Origin: Pinibacter sp031553495
Lineage (GTDB): Bacteria; Bacteroidota; Bacteroidia; Chitinophagales; Chitinophagaceae
Assembly: GCA_031553495.1 (NCBI GenBank)
Contig: JAVBLN010000023.1
Span: 1-64,000 of the forward strand
DNA length: 64,000 nucleotides
Direction: 5' to 3'
Positions 17,431 to 26,852 of the stretch are shown here, one piece after another. The translations under genes and the position numbers were made by a program. The notes below the pieces were generated by a model. It saw only the letters and a program-made list of their open reading frames with translations, had not been told where the DNA came from and did no database searches. Within the stretch, counting starts at the first letter, position 1. Each line of letters begins with the position of its first letter.

Positions 17431-19287
17431 ATGTGCGGCATTGCTGGTATTATTACATTAAACAAATCGTTGGTAACGGAACAGCGGCTTCTGCAAATGA
17501 CAAGGCTATTGAAACATCGTGGGCCCGACAATGAAAACACGTGGATTAATGATGAACAAACTGCAGGTTTGGGACATTGCAGATTAAGCATAATAGACCT
17601 TACTGAAGCCGCTTCTCAGCCGCTGCATTATTTGAACAGGTACACAATTGTTTTCAATGGCGAGATATATAACTATATTGAGTTGAAAGAAACGTTGAAA
17701 AAATGCGGCTATAGCTTTCATTCGCATTCCGATACGGAAGTAATAACAGCGGCGTATGATTATTGGAAAGAAGCATGTGTGCAGCACTTTGACGGCATGT
17801 ACGCTTTTGCCATTTGGGATGAAAAAGAAAGAACCTTATTTGCCGCAAGAGACCGCTTTGGTGAAAAACCATTTTATTATTACTTTGATGAGGAGAAAAA
17901 AACGCTTGTATTTGCCTCCGAAATGAAAGCATTATGGGCGGCCGGCATTCAAAAGCAAATGAATTCTTCCATGCTGTTGAATTATTTATCACTTGGATGG
18001 GTACAAAATCCTGTTGACGCGTTTCAAACTTTTTATAATAATATTCTACAACTTCCGCAAGCCTCCTATCTATTGTATTCCGTACATGAAAATAGTTTTG
18101 CCGTACACAGATATTGGGATATTGATAAGCAATACAACATCAGCATAACCGAAGAAAAAGCAATTGAACGTTTTAATGAATTATTCACCACATCTGTGCA
18201 AAGACGCTTGCGCAGCGATGTAGCTATCGGCACTTCGCTTAGCGGCGGGCTGGACAGTTCTTCAGTTGTTGCAACCATTCAAAAACATAACCGCAAGAAT
18301 ATTCAAACTGCTGCATTTTCCGCTGTTTTCCCCGGTTTTGAAAAAGACGAGTCGGCTTATATCAACAAGATTAAGAACACATTTAATATTAAAAGCTTTA
18401 CCATAGAACCAACAGCGGAGGGGTTTATAAACGATTTTGAAAAGTTGTGTTATCACCAGGAAGAACCTTTTGGATCTGCCAGTATTTATGCGCAGTACAA
18501 AGTGTTTGAGTTGGCCAAACAAAATAATGTTACAGTTCTATTGGACGGGCAGGGCGCTGATGAAACACTTGCGGGTTATAATAAATACATACACTGGTTC
18601 TTGCAGGAGTTATTTACAAATAAATTCGCTTTATTCTCTTCTCAAAAAAAACAGTTGATAAGTAATGAGATTTCATTCGAGTGGGATGTAAGAAATTATT
18701 TTGCAGCGCTATTACCGGCGCAAGCCGCAGCTATGCTACAAAAGAAGGCATTCAAACAGGTGCAGGCAAACAAAGATCTTACTACTGAGTTCATTGCATC
18801 TCACATTGATCGCGACTCTTTTTACAAACCAATTGCTACCAAGCTAAATGATATTTTATATTTCAATACCATGCAATTCGGGCTACGGGAACTACTTCGG
18901 TATGCCGACAGAAATTCCATGGCACACAGCCGCGAAGTGCGATTACCATTCTTATACCACGAATTGGTAGAATTTGTTTTTTCACTACCCTCCACCTTAA
19001 AAATAAAAGACGGCTTTACAAAATATATACTTCGCAAAGCCATGCAACCACACTTGCCTGAAAGTATCGTTTTCAGAAAAGATAAAGTTGGTTATGAACC
19101 GCCTCAAAAAAACTGGATGCAGCAAAAGCGATTGCAGGATTATATTCATTCGGCAAAAGAAAAACTGGTGGCTGAAAAAATATTACATCCTGCATCACTT
19201 AATAAACCTATAGAAGCAAAAACTTCGCATGAATCAGGTAACTATGATTTTTACTATCTTACTGCAGCACAAATGATGAAACAATAA
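17431..19287 (+). CDS. asnB: Asparagine synthase (glutamine-hydrolysing)
   Basis: A 618-residue class II amidotransferase that makes asparagine from aspartate, ATP and glutamine. C2 of MCGIAG is the glutaminase nucleophile, with RGPDNE, GLGHCRLSIIDL and FNGEIYN in the N-terminal domain. The synthetase domain has the ATP pyrophosphatase loop SGGLDSSS (271-278) and LDGQGADE. Length fits the long AsnB type. Some close homologues act on surface polysaccharide or peptide substrates, but there is no biosynthetic cluster here. A metB-type gene follows 71 bp downstream. Confidence 0.92.
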   Translation: MCGIAGIITLNKSLVTEQRLLQMTRLLKHRGPDNENTWINDEQTAGLGHCRLSIIDLTEAASQPLHYLNRYTIVFNGEIYNYIELKETLKKCGYSFHSHSDTEVITAAYDYWKEACVQHFDGMYAFAIWDEKERTLFAARDRFGEKPFYYYFDEEKKTLVFASEMKALWAAGIQKQMNSSMLLNYLSLGWVQNPVDAFQTFYNNILQLPQASYLLYSVHENSFAVHRYWDIDKQYNISITEEKAIERFNELFTTSVQRRLRSDVAIGTSLSGGLDSSSVVATIQKHNRKNIQTAAFSAVFPGFEKDESAYINKIKNTFNIKSFTIEPTAEGFINDFEKLCYHQEEPFGSASIYAQYKVFELAKQNNVTVLLDGQGADETLAGYNKYIHWFLQELFTNKFALFSSQKKQLISNEISFEWDVRNYFAALLPAQAAAMLQKKAFKQVQANKDLTTEFIASHIDRDSFYKPIATKLNDILYFNTMQFGLRELLRYADRNSMAHSREVRLPFLYHELVEFVFSLPSTLKIKDGFTKYILRKAMQPHLPESIVFRKDKVGYEPPQKNWMQQKRLQDYIHSAKEKLVAEKILHPASLNKPIEAKTSHESGNYDFYYLTAAQMMKQ

Positions 19288-19358
19288 TGTTTAAAAATCC
19301 CGGATTACTACGCGAGTACTAATCTTTGTAAACACACTTATAAAACTTTATATTCAAT

Positions 19359-20498
19359 ATGAAACTTGCTACAAAATATATTCACGCAGGAGCACATCCC
19401 GATCCTTCAACCGGTGCAATAATGACGCCCATTTTTCAAACATCAACTTTTGCCCAGGAAGCGCCGGGTAAAAATAAAGGATACGAATATGCACGTTCGC
19501 AAAACCCTACACGTACGGCATTGGAAGAAGCATTGGCCGCTATTGAAAATGCGAAGTATGGTTTGTCGTTCAGCAGCGGTGTTGCCGCAACAGATGCTGT
19601 TATAAAATTATTGGAACCCGGAGATGAAGTGATCGCCGCTAACGATATGTATGGCGGCACATACCGGTTGTTCACCAAGGTTTTTGAAAAGTTCGGTATT
19701 GTATTTCACTATGTGAATATGCAGGATGCAAATACTATTAAGCCATATATTAATGTAAAAACAAAACTCATATGGACGGAAACGCCTACTAATCCGTTGA
19801 TGAACATTACCGACATTGCAGCACTTGCGGAGATCGCGAACGCTAATAAAATTCTTCTTTGTGTTGACAACACGTTCGCTTCGCCATATTTACAAAATCC
19901 ACTTGATTTGGGTGCGGATATAGTAATGCATTCTGCAACCAAATATTTAGGCGGACACAGCGATGTAATTCATGGTTGCCTGATGATGAATGATGATGCT
20001 TTAAAAGAAAAATTATACTTCATTCAAAAAAGTTGTGGCGCTGTGCCGGGTCCGCAGGATTGTTTTCTTGTATTGCGCGGTATAAAAACTTTGCACTTAC
20101 GCATGCAGCGTCATTCTGAAAATGGCGCTAAAGTAGCCCACTTTCTGCGCCATCATCCTATGGTGAAAAAGGTGTACTGGTGCGGCTTTGAAGATCATCC
20201 CGGTTATGCAATAGCCAAAAGACAAATGCGTGATTTTGGCGGCATGCTCAGCTTTACCTTAAAAGATGAAAGTATGGAAGCGGCCATTAAGGTACTATCA
20301 TCCACAAAAATATTTTCGTTAGCGGAAAGTCTTGGAGGTGTTGAATCGCTTATTAATCATCCGGCCACTATGACCCATGCATCTATTCCACGTGAAGAGC
20401 GTTTAAAAAATGGTTTAACAGATTCTCTCATTCGGTTGAGTGTGGGTATTGAAGATGCAGATGATTTAATTGAAGATTTAAAACAGGCTATTGGATAA
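19359..20498 (+). CDS. metB: Cystathionine gamma-synthase/lyase, PLP enzyme
   Basis: A 379-residue Cys/Met-metabolism PLP enzyme. The cofactor lysine is K195 in HSATKYLGGHSD; other family motifs are YARSQNPTR, FSSGVAATDAV, DMYGGTYRLF, TPTNPLM, LGGVESLINHPATMTH and RLSVGIED. It catalyses gamma-replacement (homoserine ester plus cysteine to cystathionine) or gamma-elimination of cystathionine. Sequence alone does not decide between MetB and lyase; metB is the commoner Bacteroidota annotation. No SAM riboswitch is visible in the short 71-bp gap upstream. Confidence 0.87.
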   Translation: MKLATKYIHAGAHPDPSTGAIMTPIFQTSTFAQEAPGKNKGYEYARSQNPTRTALEEALAAIENAKYGLSFSSGVAATDAVIKLLEPGDEVIAANDMYGGTYRLFTKVFEKFGIVFHYVNMQDANTIKPYINVKTKLIWTETPTNPLMNITDIAALAEIANANKILLCVDNTFASPYLQNPLDLGADIVMHSATKYLGGHSDVIHGCLMMNDDALKEKLYFIQKSCGAVPGPQDCFLVLRGIKTLHLRMQRHSENGAKVAHFLRHHPMVKKVYWCGFEDHPGYAIAKRQMRDFGGMLSFTLKDESMEAAIKVLSSTKIFSLAESLGGVESLINHPATMTHASIPREERLKNGLTDSLIRLSVGIEDADDLIEDLKQAIG

Positions 20499-20510
20499 TA
20501 TGTAAATTTA

Positions 20511-20551
20511 TTTGCCACATGATTTTTATGTACACATAATCGTGTGGCAAA
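20511..20551 (+). terminator. Terminator-like hairpin after metB
   Basis: TTTGCCACATGATT (20511-20524) pairs with AATCGTGTGGCAAA (20538-20551), one mismatch, 13-nt loop, 13 bp after the stop codon. The following sequence is only moderately T-rich. Confidence 0.65.
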
Positions 20552-20611
20552 TTCTATAATTATTGGCAATAAATTATACAAAGTAAATTTTGTATAACAT
20601 TTGCCGGGCTG

Positions 20612-20674
20612 AATAGAATTACTGCCGTACAAGTGAGTGACACAACGATGCTCAATAGTAGTACTACCGCCGGT
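20612..20674 (-). repeat. 63-bp intergenic repeat, copy G
   Basis: Near-consensus with GTAGTACTACCGCCGG. With copy F (+) it brackets asnB and metB. The rest of the gap to 20964 is AT-rich without recognised features. Confidence 0.92.
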
Positions 20675-20964
20675 TTCAACAAATCTCCACATAAAATTAT
20701 TTTGCCCGGAGTAGTTGCAAAGTGTTGGTGAAAACAGTTTGTAAAAAGCAAAATACCCGCATAAAAAAACTCATAAAACTTTGCAAATTTTTTTACAAAA
20801 AAGAAACAATAAGGATCATTTTATGTTATCTTTAATTAACCATTAGAGGTTAAGAATTTATAACCACCTGATACTTTGTATTTCTTTTCTTCCGTACTAC
20901 AACTATTATTTAAACCGGTAATAAGTTATCATTACCAACTTTATTTTACCAAAAATTATTTAAG

Positions 20965-21540
20965 ATGAGTGATCATCCAATTGTAAAATCAGTACGTGAA
21001 AAAGTAAAAAACTGGTGGTTAAGTTTGATACTAGGCATATGTTATATTGCATTTGCAATATGGGTTTTTGTTACGCCACTTGAAAGTTATTTAGCATTAA
21101 GTATTCTTTTCAGTGTATTCATGTTTGTATCTGGCTTGTTTGAAATTGTATTCGCAATATCTAATCATAAGCATCTTGAAGGTTGGGGCTGGACATTAAC
21201 AGCAGGTATTTTAGACTTTTTGTTTGGCATTTTACTAATATTATATCCCGGTTTATCAATGAGCATTTTGCCATTGTTTATTGCATTCTGGTTAATGTTC
21301 AAAGGCATTTCAGCGATCGGCGTTTCTATAGATCTAAAATCTTATGGAGTAAAAAATTGGGGTTGGATATTGTTCTTAGGTATCGTAGTAGTGTTGTTTG
21401 CTTTTTTAATTGTAGCAGAGCCAATAGTAGGAGGTCTTAGTTTAGTATATACAACAGGTTTTTGTTTGTTGTTCGCAGGTATATTTAGAATAATGCTATC
21501 AATGAAGCTTAAGAAATTAAATAAAATTATAATAGATTAA
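20965..21540 (+). CDS. HdeD-like DUF308 membrane protein
   Basis: A 191-residue protein with six hydrophobic helices in three pairs, the DUF308/HdeD layout (WWLSLILGICYIAFAIWVF, then GWTLTAGILDFLFGILLI, then GWILFLGIVVVLFAFLI). E. coli HdeD takes part in acid resistance; elsewhere the family function is unknown. It stands alone between two repeats (copies G and H). Confidence 0.85.
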   Translation: MSDHPIVKSVREKVKNWWLSLILGICYIAFAIWVFVTPLESYLALSILFSVFMFVSGLFEIVFAISNHKHLEGWGWTLTAGILDFLFGILLILYPGLSMSILPLFIAFWLMFKGISAIGVSIDLKSYGVKNWGWILFLGIVVVLFAFLIVAEPIVGGLSLVYTTGFCLLFAGIFRIMLSMKLKKLNKIIID

Positions 21541-21848
21541 AGGTAACATCAAGTTATTTGACCGTTGAAATATTTTTTTTCGCGAACAACATATGAATCT
21601 TTAATTTTGTCAGTAGAGAAATTTTACTAAAAGATAGGATTTGATAAATAAATTTGAATAAAGTTAGTTTTTTTCGGTTGTTTTTTATGGTTAGTATTGT
21701 TTATTCAAGAACGAATACTAATCAGGCAATTATTTGCGACTTGAGATTTTGGCATGATTTCTGAATGTTTCTAAAAAATGATGATAATAAAAAAATTATA
21801 ATTCAAGATATTTAAGTTTTTCTACGGTTTAGGGTTTAGGGGTTAAAG

Positions 21849-21880
21849 AAGGGGGTAGTCTTGCCCCCTTTATCTTTTTA
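21849..21880 (+). terminator. Terminator hairpin
   Basis: AAGGGGG (21849-21855) and CCCCCTT (21864-21870) with an 8-nt loop, followed by TATCTTTTTA. It lies 300 nt after the HdeD-like gene; the intervening 21541-21848 is AT-rich with no gene. Confidence 0.65.
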
Positions 21881-21954
21881 TACAGTTCATCTGCATTTCA
21901 AATCATTCTTATTACAAGGCTGTCTCAAAAAGTTTTTGGGAATATTTTTTTGTT

Positions 21955-22017
21955 ACCGGCGATAGTATTTCTATTGAGCATCGTTGTGTCACTCACTTGT
22001 ACGGTAGTAATACTATT
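21955..22017 (+). repeat. 63-bp intergenic repeat, copy H
   Basis: ACCGGCGATAGTATTTCTAT start, consensus centre. It lies between convergent genes, 37 bp from the end of the AraC gene. Confidence 0.92.
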
Positions 22018-22054
22018 CAGCGAGTGAACAGTTGAAGATCGATTGCTGACTTCT

Positions 22055-23053
22055 TTAGTGAAATAGCAATTCACAAGGTTTCAAACCTGTGTGTTTCTTA
22101 AAAGCTGTGGAAAAATGAGAGATGGAAGAATAACCTAGCATCAGCGACACATCCGTAACACTTAATCCTTTTTCGTACAACAGGTATTTTGCATGTTCCA
22201 TACGCTGACTTTGGTAGAAATCAAAAATGGTGGTGCTGTACATTTCTTTAAATCCTTTCTTAAGGTAACATTCATTCATGGCCACTTTACGGCTCAGTTC
22301 CTTAATAGTAATAGGCTCACCAATTTGCTGAATCAATATTTCACGGGCCCTGGAAATTTTTTCACGATCAGCTTCATTAGCCAGAAACTTACAATTAAAC
22401 ACCATGTCTTCTTTTTCACCAATCATACATTCAAGGCTGTAAAGAAGTAACATTTGCGACTGTGCATTAATAAAAATGTTCTCCATACTTCCATTGTAAC
22501 TATGGCTTAGCATAGTTTCCAACACAAGCCTGGTGCGACTGCACAAAGTCATGGTTTTGGAAAATGAGGAATTATGACGGAACTGCAAAATATCATCCCC
22601 GGTATTGGATTGTTTTATACTCTTTACAAACTGCGACAAATGTGCCGGCGAAAAAGTGAACTTGAATATATCTGCAGTTTCTTCTCTTGCGCCACACGAT
22701 TTTGTATTTAGCCTGCATTGATCACATTCGGTATCTTTTTGACGGCAATACATATTGCCACTTATACAAAACCTGAGTTCCAGGTAGTTATTTTTGGGAT
22801 TGTTTTTCTCAAAATGATATACAAGCATTCCTACATCATCTACATTCCATTGCGGAAAACGACGATAACGCTGAATGGAATATTGCACCGAACCCGGTAT
22901 CTGCTGCTCCTTTTCATGTAGTAATAAAACCTCCTCCTGCATAACAGGGGTTTTTTGAGCCAAGGTAAATATATCAACAGGCTGATGCATAATGGGCAAA
23001 AATAAGTACATAGTATTATCAAACCTAATTTGTGTTGTAACATTGTCTGTCAT
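22055..23053 (-). CDS. AraC-family regulator with a cysteine cluster
   Basis: A 332-residue regulator. The C-terminal AraC DNA-binding domain (about 235-330) has both helix-turn-helix units: ITIKELSRKVAMNECYLKKG and LSVTDVSLMLGYSSISHFST. The N-terminal sensor region carries five cysteines, C96, C103, C110, C113 and C120, spaced C-x6-C-x6-C-x2-C-x6-C, which looks like a metal, Fe-S or redox site. No classical cupin sugar-binding pattern was recognised. The target is unknown; gyrB is divergent across a 343-bp gap. Confidence 0.85.
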   Translation of the reverse strand: MTDNVTTQIRFDNTMYLFLPIMHQPVDIFTLAQKTPVMQEEVLLLHEKEQQIPGSVQYSIQRYRRFPQWNVDDVGMLVYHFEKNNPKNNYLELRFCISGNMYCRQKDTECDQCRLNTKSCGAREETADIFKFTFSPAHLSQFVKSIKQSNTGDDILQFRHNSSFSKTMTLCSRTRLVLETMLSHSYNGSMENIFINAQSQMLLLYSLECMIGEKEDMVFNCKFLANEADREKISRAREILIQQIGEPITIKELSRKVAMNECYLKKGFKEMYSTTIFDFYQSQRMEHAKYLLYEKGLSVTDVSLMLGYSSISHFSTAFKKHTGLKPCELLFH

Positions 23054-23345
23054 TTTTATGTAAATATCCGCTCACTGCGGATTTGAAACCACATTAGAAA
23101 GTATTCTACATTTTCGCTTTTGCTAAATGAATTTACCATGAAATCAATTTTTGTAAGAAAAAAAAGCAAAGAGACAATTTGAATATATCCATTCACAAAT
23201 AATTCGAATCTTTTTAAAATTTTTCCAAAGAACGGATAGTTGTCGTAAAAATGGCCGCATTTTTATTATACCCCTATTTATCGCAATTAATTAAAAAAGA
23301 GCAGAATTAGCTTATGCAAATGCCCTTTAACCCCCTTATTTTTTG

Positions 23346-23353
23346 TACATTTG
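23346..23353 (+). promoter_or_regulatory. -7 box of gyrB promoter
   Basis: TACATTTG matches TAnnTTTG exactly, 43 bp before the gyrB ATG. A -33 TTG is not obvious. The rest of the 23054-23345 gap is AT-rich without other recognised signals. Confidence 0.6.
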
Positions 23354-23396
23354 CAGATAGCAATTTATTGTTCATTGAACGATTTTAAAAACAAAT

Positions 23397-25376
23397 ATGA
23401 GTGTTGAAATTAACGAAGTAATACCGGTTTCCGGTAATGGCTATGGAGCTGACAGCATACAGGTTTTGGAAGGGTTGGAAGCTGTGCGTAAAAGACCTGC
23501 AATGTATATTGGCGATATTGGTGCAAAAGGCTTGCACCATTTGGTATATGAAGTAGTAGACAACTCCATTGATGAAGCCCTGGCCGGTTTTTGTAAAAAC
23601 ATAACCGTTACCATTCATGAAGACAATTCCATTAGCGTATTGGATGACGGACGCGGCATTCCTACCGGTATAAATTCAAAAGAAAACCGCAGTGCTCTTG
23701 AGTTGGTTATGACTGTTTTGCACGCCGGCGGTAAATTTGATAAAAACACTTATAAAGTATCCGGCGGTTTGCACGGCGTGGGTGTAAGTTGCGTTAATGC
23801 ATTAAGTACCAAACTGCATGTAACTGTACATCGTGAAGGAAAAAAGTTTGAGCAGGAATATCATATCGGAAATCCCAAATATCCCGTTCGCGAAATTGGC
23901 GATACAGAAGAAACGGGTACTTTGGTTCATTTTTGGCCCGATACCAGCATATTTAATGTAACCGTTTATAACAAAGACATTCTGGAAGGCCGCCTTCGGG
24001 AACTTGCATACCTCAATCGCCGTATCAATATCAAATTGATTGATTTAAGAGAAAAAGATGAGAACGGCAACGCTTACAGCAACATTTTTTACAGTGAAGG
24101 CGGTATAGTGGAATTTGTGGAAATGCTTGACCAAAGCGCCAAGCGCACACCGCTTATTTCCAAAACATTATTTGTAGATGGACATGACGAAGTTACCAAT
24201 GTAGGTGTAGAAGTGGCCCTAACCTACAATGATGATTTTAAAGAACACATTTTTAGTTATGTAAATAACATCAATACAATTGAAGGCGGAACGCATGTAA
24301 CCGGCTTCCGCCGTGCGCTAACACGCGTATTTAAAGGATATGGAGACAAGGAAGGGTTGTTCGAAAAAGCAAAAGTAGAAGTAGAAGGCGATGATTTCCG
24401 TGAAGGTCTTAGCGCTATTATTTCCGTTAAAGTACCAGAGCCTCAGTTTGAAGGACAAACTAAAACCAAACTTGGCAACAGCGATGTTAGTGGTGTGGTA
24501 GAAAGCACTGTAGCGAGAGTACTTACCGCTTATCTTGAAGAAAATCCGCGTGAAGCCAAGAATGTTATACAAAAAGTGATACTGGCCGCGCAAGCCCGTG
24601 TTGCTGCCAAAAAAGCCCGCGAACTGGTACAACGTAAAACCGTTTTGAGCGGAAGCGGTTTACCCGGAAAACTGGCGGATTGCTCCGAAAGAGATCCTGA
24701 AAGATGCGAATTATACCTTGTGGAGGGAGACTCCGCTGGTGGTACAGCCAAACAAGGCCGCGATAGAAGTTTCCAGGCTATTTTGCCGCTTCGTGGTAAA
24801 ATTCTGAACGTGGAAAAAGCGATGGAACACAAAATTTATGAAAACGAAGAGATCCGCAATATATACACGGCGTTAGGGGTTACAGTCGGCACCACCGAAG
24901 ATCCTAAAGCGCTCAATCTTGCCAAGCTTCGTTATCATAAGCTCATCATCATGACCGATGCCGATGTGGATGGAAGCCACATCGCCACACTGATACTCAC
25001 ATTTGTTTACCGCTACATGAAAGAGTTGGTAGAACAAGGTTATGTATATATTGCCCAGCCTCCGCTATACCTTGTAAAAAAAGGAAAAGAACAAGCTTAT
25101 GCATGGAACGAAGATCAGCGAAAAGGACTTGTAGAAAGATTAGGTGGTGGAAAAGATGACAGCGTGAACATACAACGTTATAAAGGTTTGGGTGAAATGA
25201 ACTCGGAACAATTGTGGGATACGACTATGAACCCCGCCACACGTACACTGAAACAGGTAACCATTGAAAGCGCTGCCGAAGCAGACCGCGTATTCAGTAT
25301 GCTGATGGGCGACGAAGTAGCTCCCAGAAGAGAATTCATTGAAGCGCATGCTAAATACGCCAAGATAGACGCATAG
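23397..25376 (+). CDS. gyrB: DNA gyrase subunit B
   Basis: A 659-residue type II topoisomerase ATPase subunit. It has the GHKL ATPase (EVVDNSIDEALAGF, DDGRGIPTG, GLHGVGVSCVNAL), the transducer domain, the TOPRIM motifs EGDSAGG and DADVDGSHI, and the C-terminal RYKGLGEMNSEQLW signature. Length is normal for Bacteroidota GyrB, with no E. coli-type insertion. With GyrA it introduces negative supercoils. It is monocistronic, with its own -7 box and terminator. Confidence 0.97.
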   Translation: MSVEINEVIPVSGNGYGADSIQVLEGLEAVRKRPAMYIGDIGAKGLHHLVYEVVDNSIDEALAGFCKNITVTIHEDNSISVLDDGRGIPTGINSKENRSALELVMTVLHAGGKFDKNTYKVSGGLHGVGVSCVNALSTKLHVTVHREGKKFEQEYHIGNPKYPVREIGDTEETGTLVHFWPDTSIFNVTVYNKDILEGRLRELAYLNRRINIKLIDLREKDENGNAYSNIFYSEGGIVEFVEMLDQSAKRTPLISKTLFVDGHDEVTNVGVEVALTYNDDFKEHIFSYVNNINTIEGGTHVTGFRRALTRVFKGYGDKEGLFEKAKVEVEGDDFREGLSAIISVKVPEPQFEGQTKTKLGNSDVSGVVESTVARVLTAYLEENPREAKNVIQKVILAAQARVAAKKARELVQRKTVLSGSGLPGKLADCSERDPERCELYLVEGDSAGGTAKQGRDRSFQAILPLRGKILNVEKAMEHKIYENEEIRNIYTALGVTVGTTEDPKALNLAKLRYHKLIIMTDADVDGSHIATLILTFVYRYMKELVEQGYVYIAQPPLYLVKKGKEQAYAWNEDQRKGLVERLGGGKDDSVNIQRYKGLGEMNSEQLWDTTMNPATRTLKQVTIESAAEADRVFSMLMGDEVAPRREFIEAHAKYAKIDA

Positions 25377-25395
25377 GATATTATTGGATTATAGA

Positions 25396-25440
25396 AATAC
25401 CGGGTGAATGCGGTTTTGCCGATTTGCCCGGTATTTTTTT
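25396..25440 (+). terminator. gyrB terminator
   Basis: AATACCGGG (25396-25404) pairs with CCCGGTATT (25427-25435) and is followed by a T-run; the loop contains a smaller GCGGTTTTGCC stem. Confidence 0.8.
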
Positions 25441-25517
25441 GGGTTTCAACAATAGTTTTTATCAAGGTCATTGTTATTTTATTTTGGTCTTGGTGAAAGC
25501 TTTGATCTTTTATTTAT

Positions 25518-25588
25518 GGGACGAGCGACAGCTTTTCATGGCATCATCGTTGCGTCGCATTTCGTTCATCGGTTGTATTTCATGGCAA
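25518..25588 (+). repeat. 63-bp repeat variant (GCGTCGC subfamily)
   Basis: TTTTCATGGCATCATCGTTG, then CGTCGCATTTCGTTCATCGG and TATTTCATGGCA. It is nearly the reverse complement of 9601-9669 and is one of only two copies that break the alternation of orientation. Confidence 0.8.
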
Positions 25589-25734
25589 CAAACAAATTTT
25601 GAATAATCGATATTGACAACAATTTAAGCTAAGGAATAGAGAGTGATCGTGATTATGTTTGACGTTCACGACTTCTTTTCATTTTAGAAGCTTTTAAATA
25701 AATGGAAAATTAAGAGTGCTTGTTGAATAGAGAA

Positions 25735-25948
25735 TTGAGAATGCTTTATACACTGATTGCATGTGAAAGCAAAAGCACTCATAACACATAACTCAAAACT
25801 CATCACTTGTTCAATAGCATTACTACCGCACAAGTGAGTGACACAACGATGCTCAATAGTAGCACTACCGCCGGTCCAAAAAAAGTTATGAGTTTTGAGT
25901 TATGGGTTATGAGTGAATCTACAGCATTTCAAATCTCAAATCTCAAAT
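25735..25948 (-). repeat. Composite repeat I with both arms
   Basis: The 63-bp core is at 25813-25875 (minus). The left arm has CATAACTCAAAACTCATC and the GCTTTATACACTGATTGCAT unit. The right arm has AAAAAGTTATGAGTTTTGAG and CATTTCAAATCTCAAATC. The two arms are complementary. It lies between convergent gyrB and cdsA. Confidence 0.88.
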
Positions 25949-25971
25949 GGCGGGTATAACGCATGAAGCTT

Positions 25972-26823
25972 TTACCCCATCAGCCATACAAACAGCCAAA
26001 CGAAAGGCGTGGCCACAAGCAAAGAATCGAACCTATCCAGGAAGCCGCCGTGGCCGGGCATTATAGAGCCGCTGTCTTTTACATTTGCCATGCGTTTGAG
26101 TTTACTTTCCAACAAGTCGCCGAATGTGCCGGTGATTGCCGCAATTGAGGAAATGCCTGCCAGCAGCCAAATAGAACCGGCATGTAACGCGTTGCCGGCA
26201 AACGTTACTGTTACTATGCATAAAATAATGCCGCCTATGGTGCCTTCCCAGGTTTTTTTGGGAGATATTTTTGATAAAGGAGTTTTGCCGATGAAGGAAC
26301 CTACAAGGTAGGCCATGGTATCATTTATCCATATTGACACGATAATAATAAGCGGAATGATCCAGCCGCTATCGGGCACGGAAGGATTGCGCAAATTCAC
26401 CATCAACGCGAGGCTTAGCGATATATATATCAGCCCGCAAAATGAATAAAATGTGTTTTTCAGGTGAATGTTTTTCGAGAATAACAGCTCGGCAATTGGC
26501 AAAATGAAAATCAATACCATTCCAATCCACCAGCCCAAAGCGTGTAATGTTATTTGCCCTATACTAAAAAAATCATTTGTAAAAAACAACAGCAAACACC
26601 AGCCTGCTATCATTATTCCATAACGATGAACAGGAATGACGCTTGTATATTCGGGATAAATTTTGGCGATAAGTTTTTGATATTCCACCCAACAGCCGAA
26701 ATGAATAACGGTAAATAGTATAAAAAAGCTCCAGTGGTTCCACAACAAGCCCACTAACATTACTGCCACAAATAGAACTGCAGTAAGCGTACGGGTTTTA
26801 AATGTTTGCAGATTAAATGCCAT
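25972..26823 (-). CDS. cdsA: Phosphatidate cytidylyltransferase
   Basis: A 283-residue inner-membrane enzyme that makes CDP-diacylglycerol from phosphatidate and CTP. It has about seven or eight transmembrane helices and the full C-terminal CdsA signature: SKLKRMANVKDSGSIMPGHG then GFLDRFDS, including the catalytic Lys-Asp and the HGG/DRxD residues. It follows the CPBP protease gene by 29 bp on the same strand, so the two are probably co-transcribed. Confidence 0.95.
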   Translation of the reverse strand: MAFNLQTFKTRTLTAVLFVAVMLVGLLWNHWSFFILFTVIHFGCWVEYQKLIAKIYPEYTSVIPVHRYGIMIAGWCLLLFFTNDFFSIGQITLHALGWWIGMVLIFILPIAELLFSKNIHLKNTFYSFCGLIYISLSLALMVNLRNPSVPDSGWIIPLIIIVSIWINDTMAYLVGSFIGKTPLSKISPKKTWEGTIGGIILCIVTVTFAGNALHAGSIWLLAGISSIAAITGTFGDLLESKLKRMANVKDSGSIMPGHGGFLDRFDSLLVATPFVWLFVWLMG

Positions 26824-26852
26824 TGCAGAAGTTTATTTAGGTAGCAGAAAAA

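Noticed and set aside
17276..17461. Repeat copies read through as peptides (for example MKSAVVLLLSIVVSLTC, and in another frame GGSATIKHRCVTHLYGSNAI)
   Set aside because: The 63-bp core happens to be open in two frames, so it recurs as peptide-like frames at 381, 17276, 20560, 48509, 56298 and 60227. Starts, ribosome binding sites and ends differ at each place, and copies occur in both orientations. I treat them as non-coding, though a lipoprotein-signal look in one frame is curious.
19288..19358. SAM riboswitch upstream of the metB-type gene
   Set aside because: The gap is 71 bp and shows no kink-turn or SAM-I-like pairing.
17431..20498. Natural-product or polysaccharide cluster around asnB
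   Set aside because: Only asnB and a Cys/Met enzyme lie together, with no glycosyltransferase, synthetase or transporter nearby.
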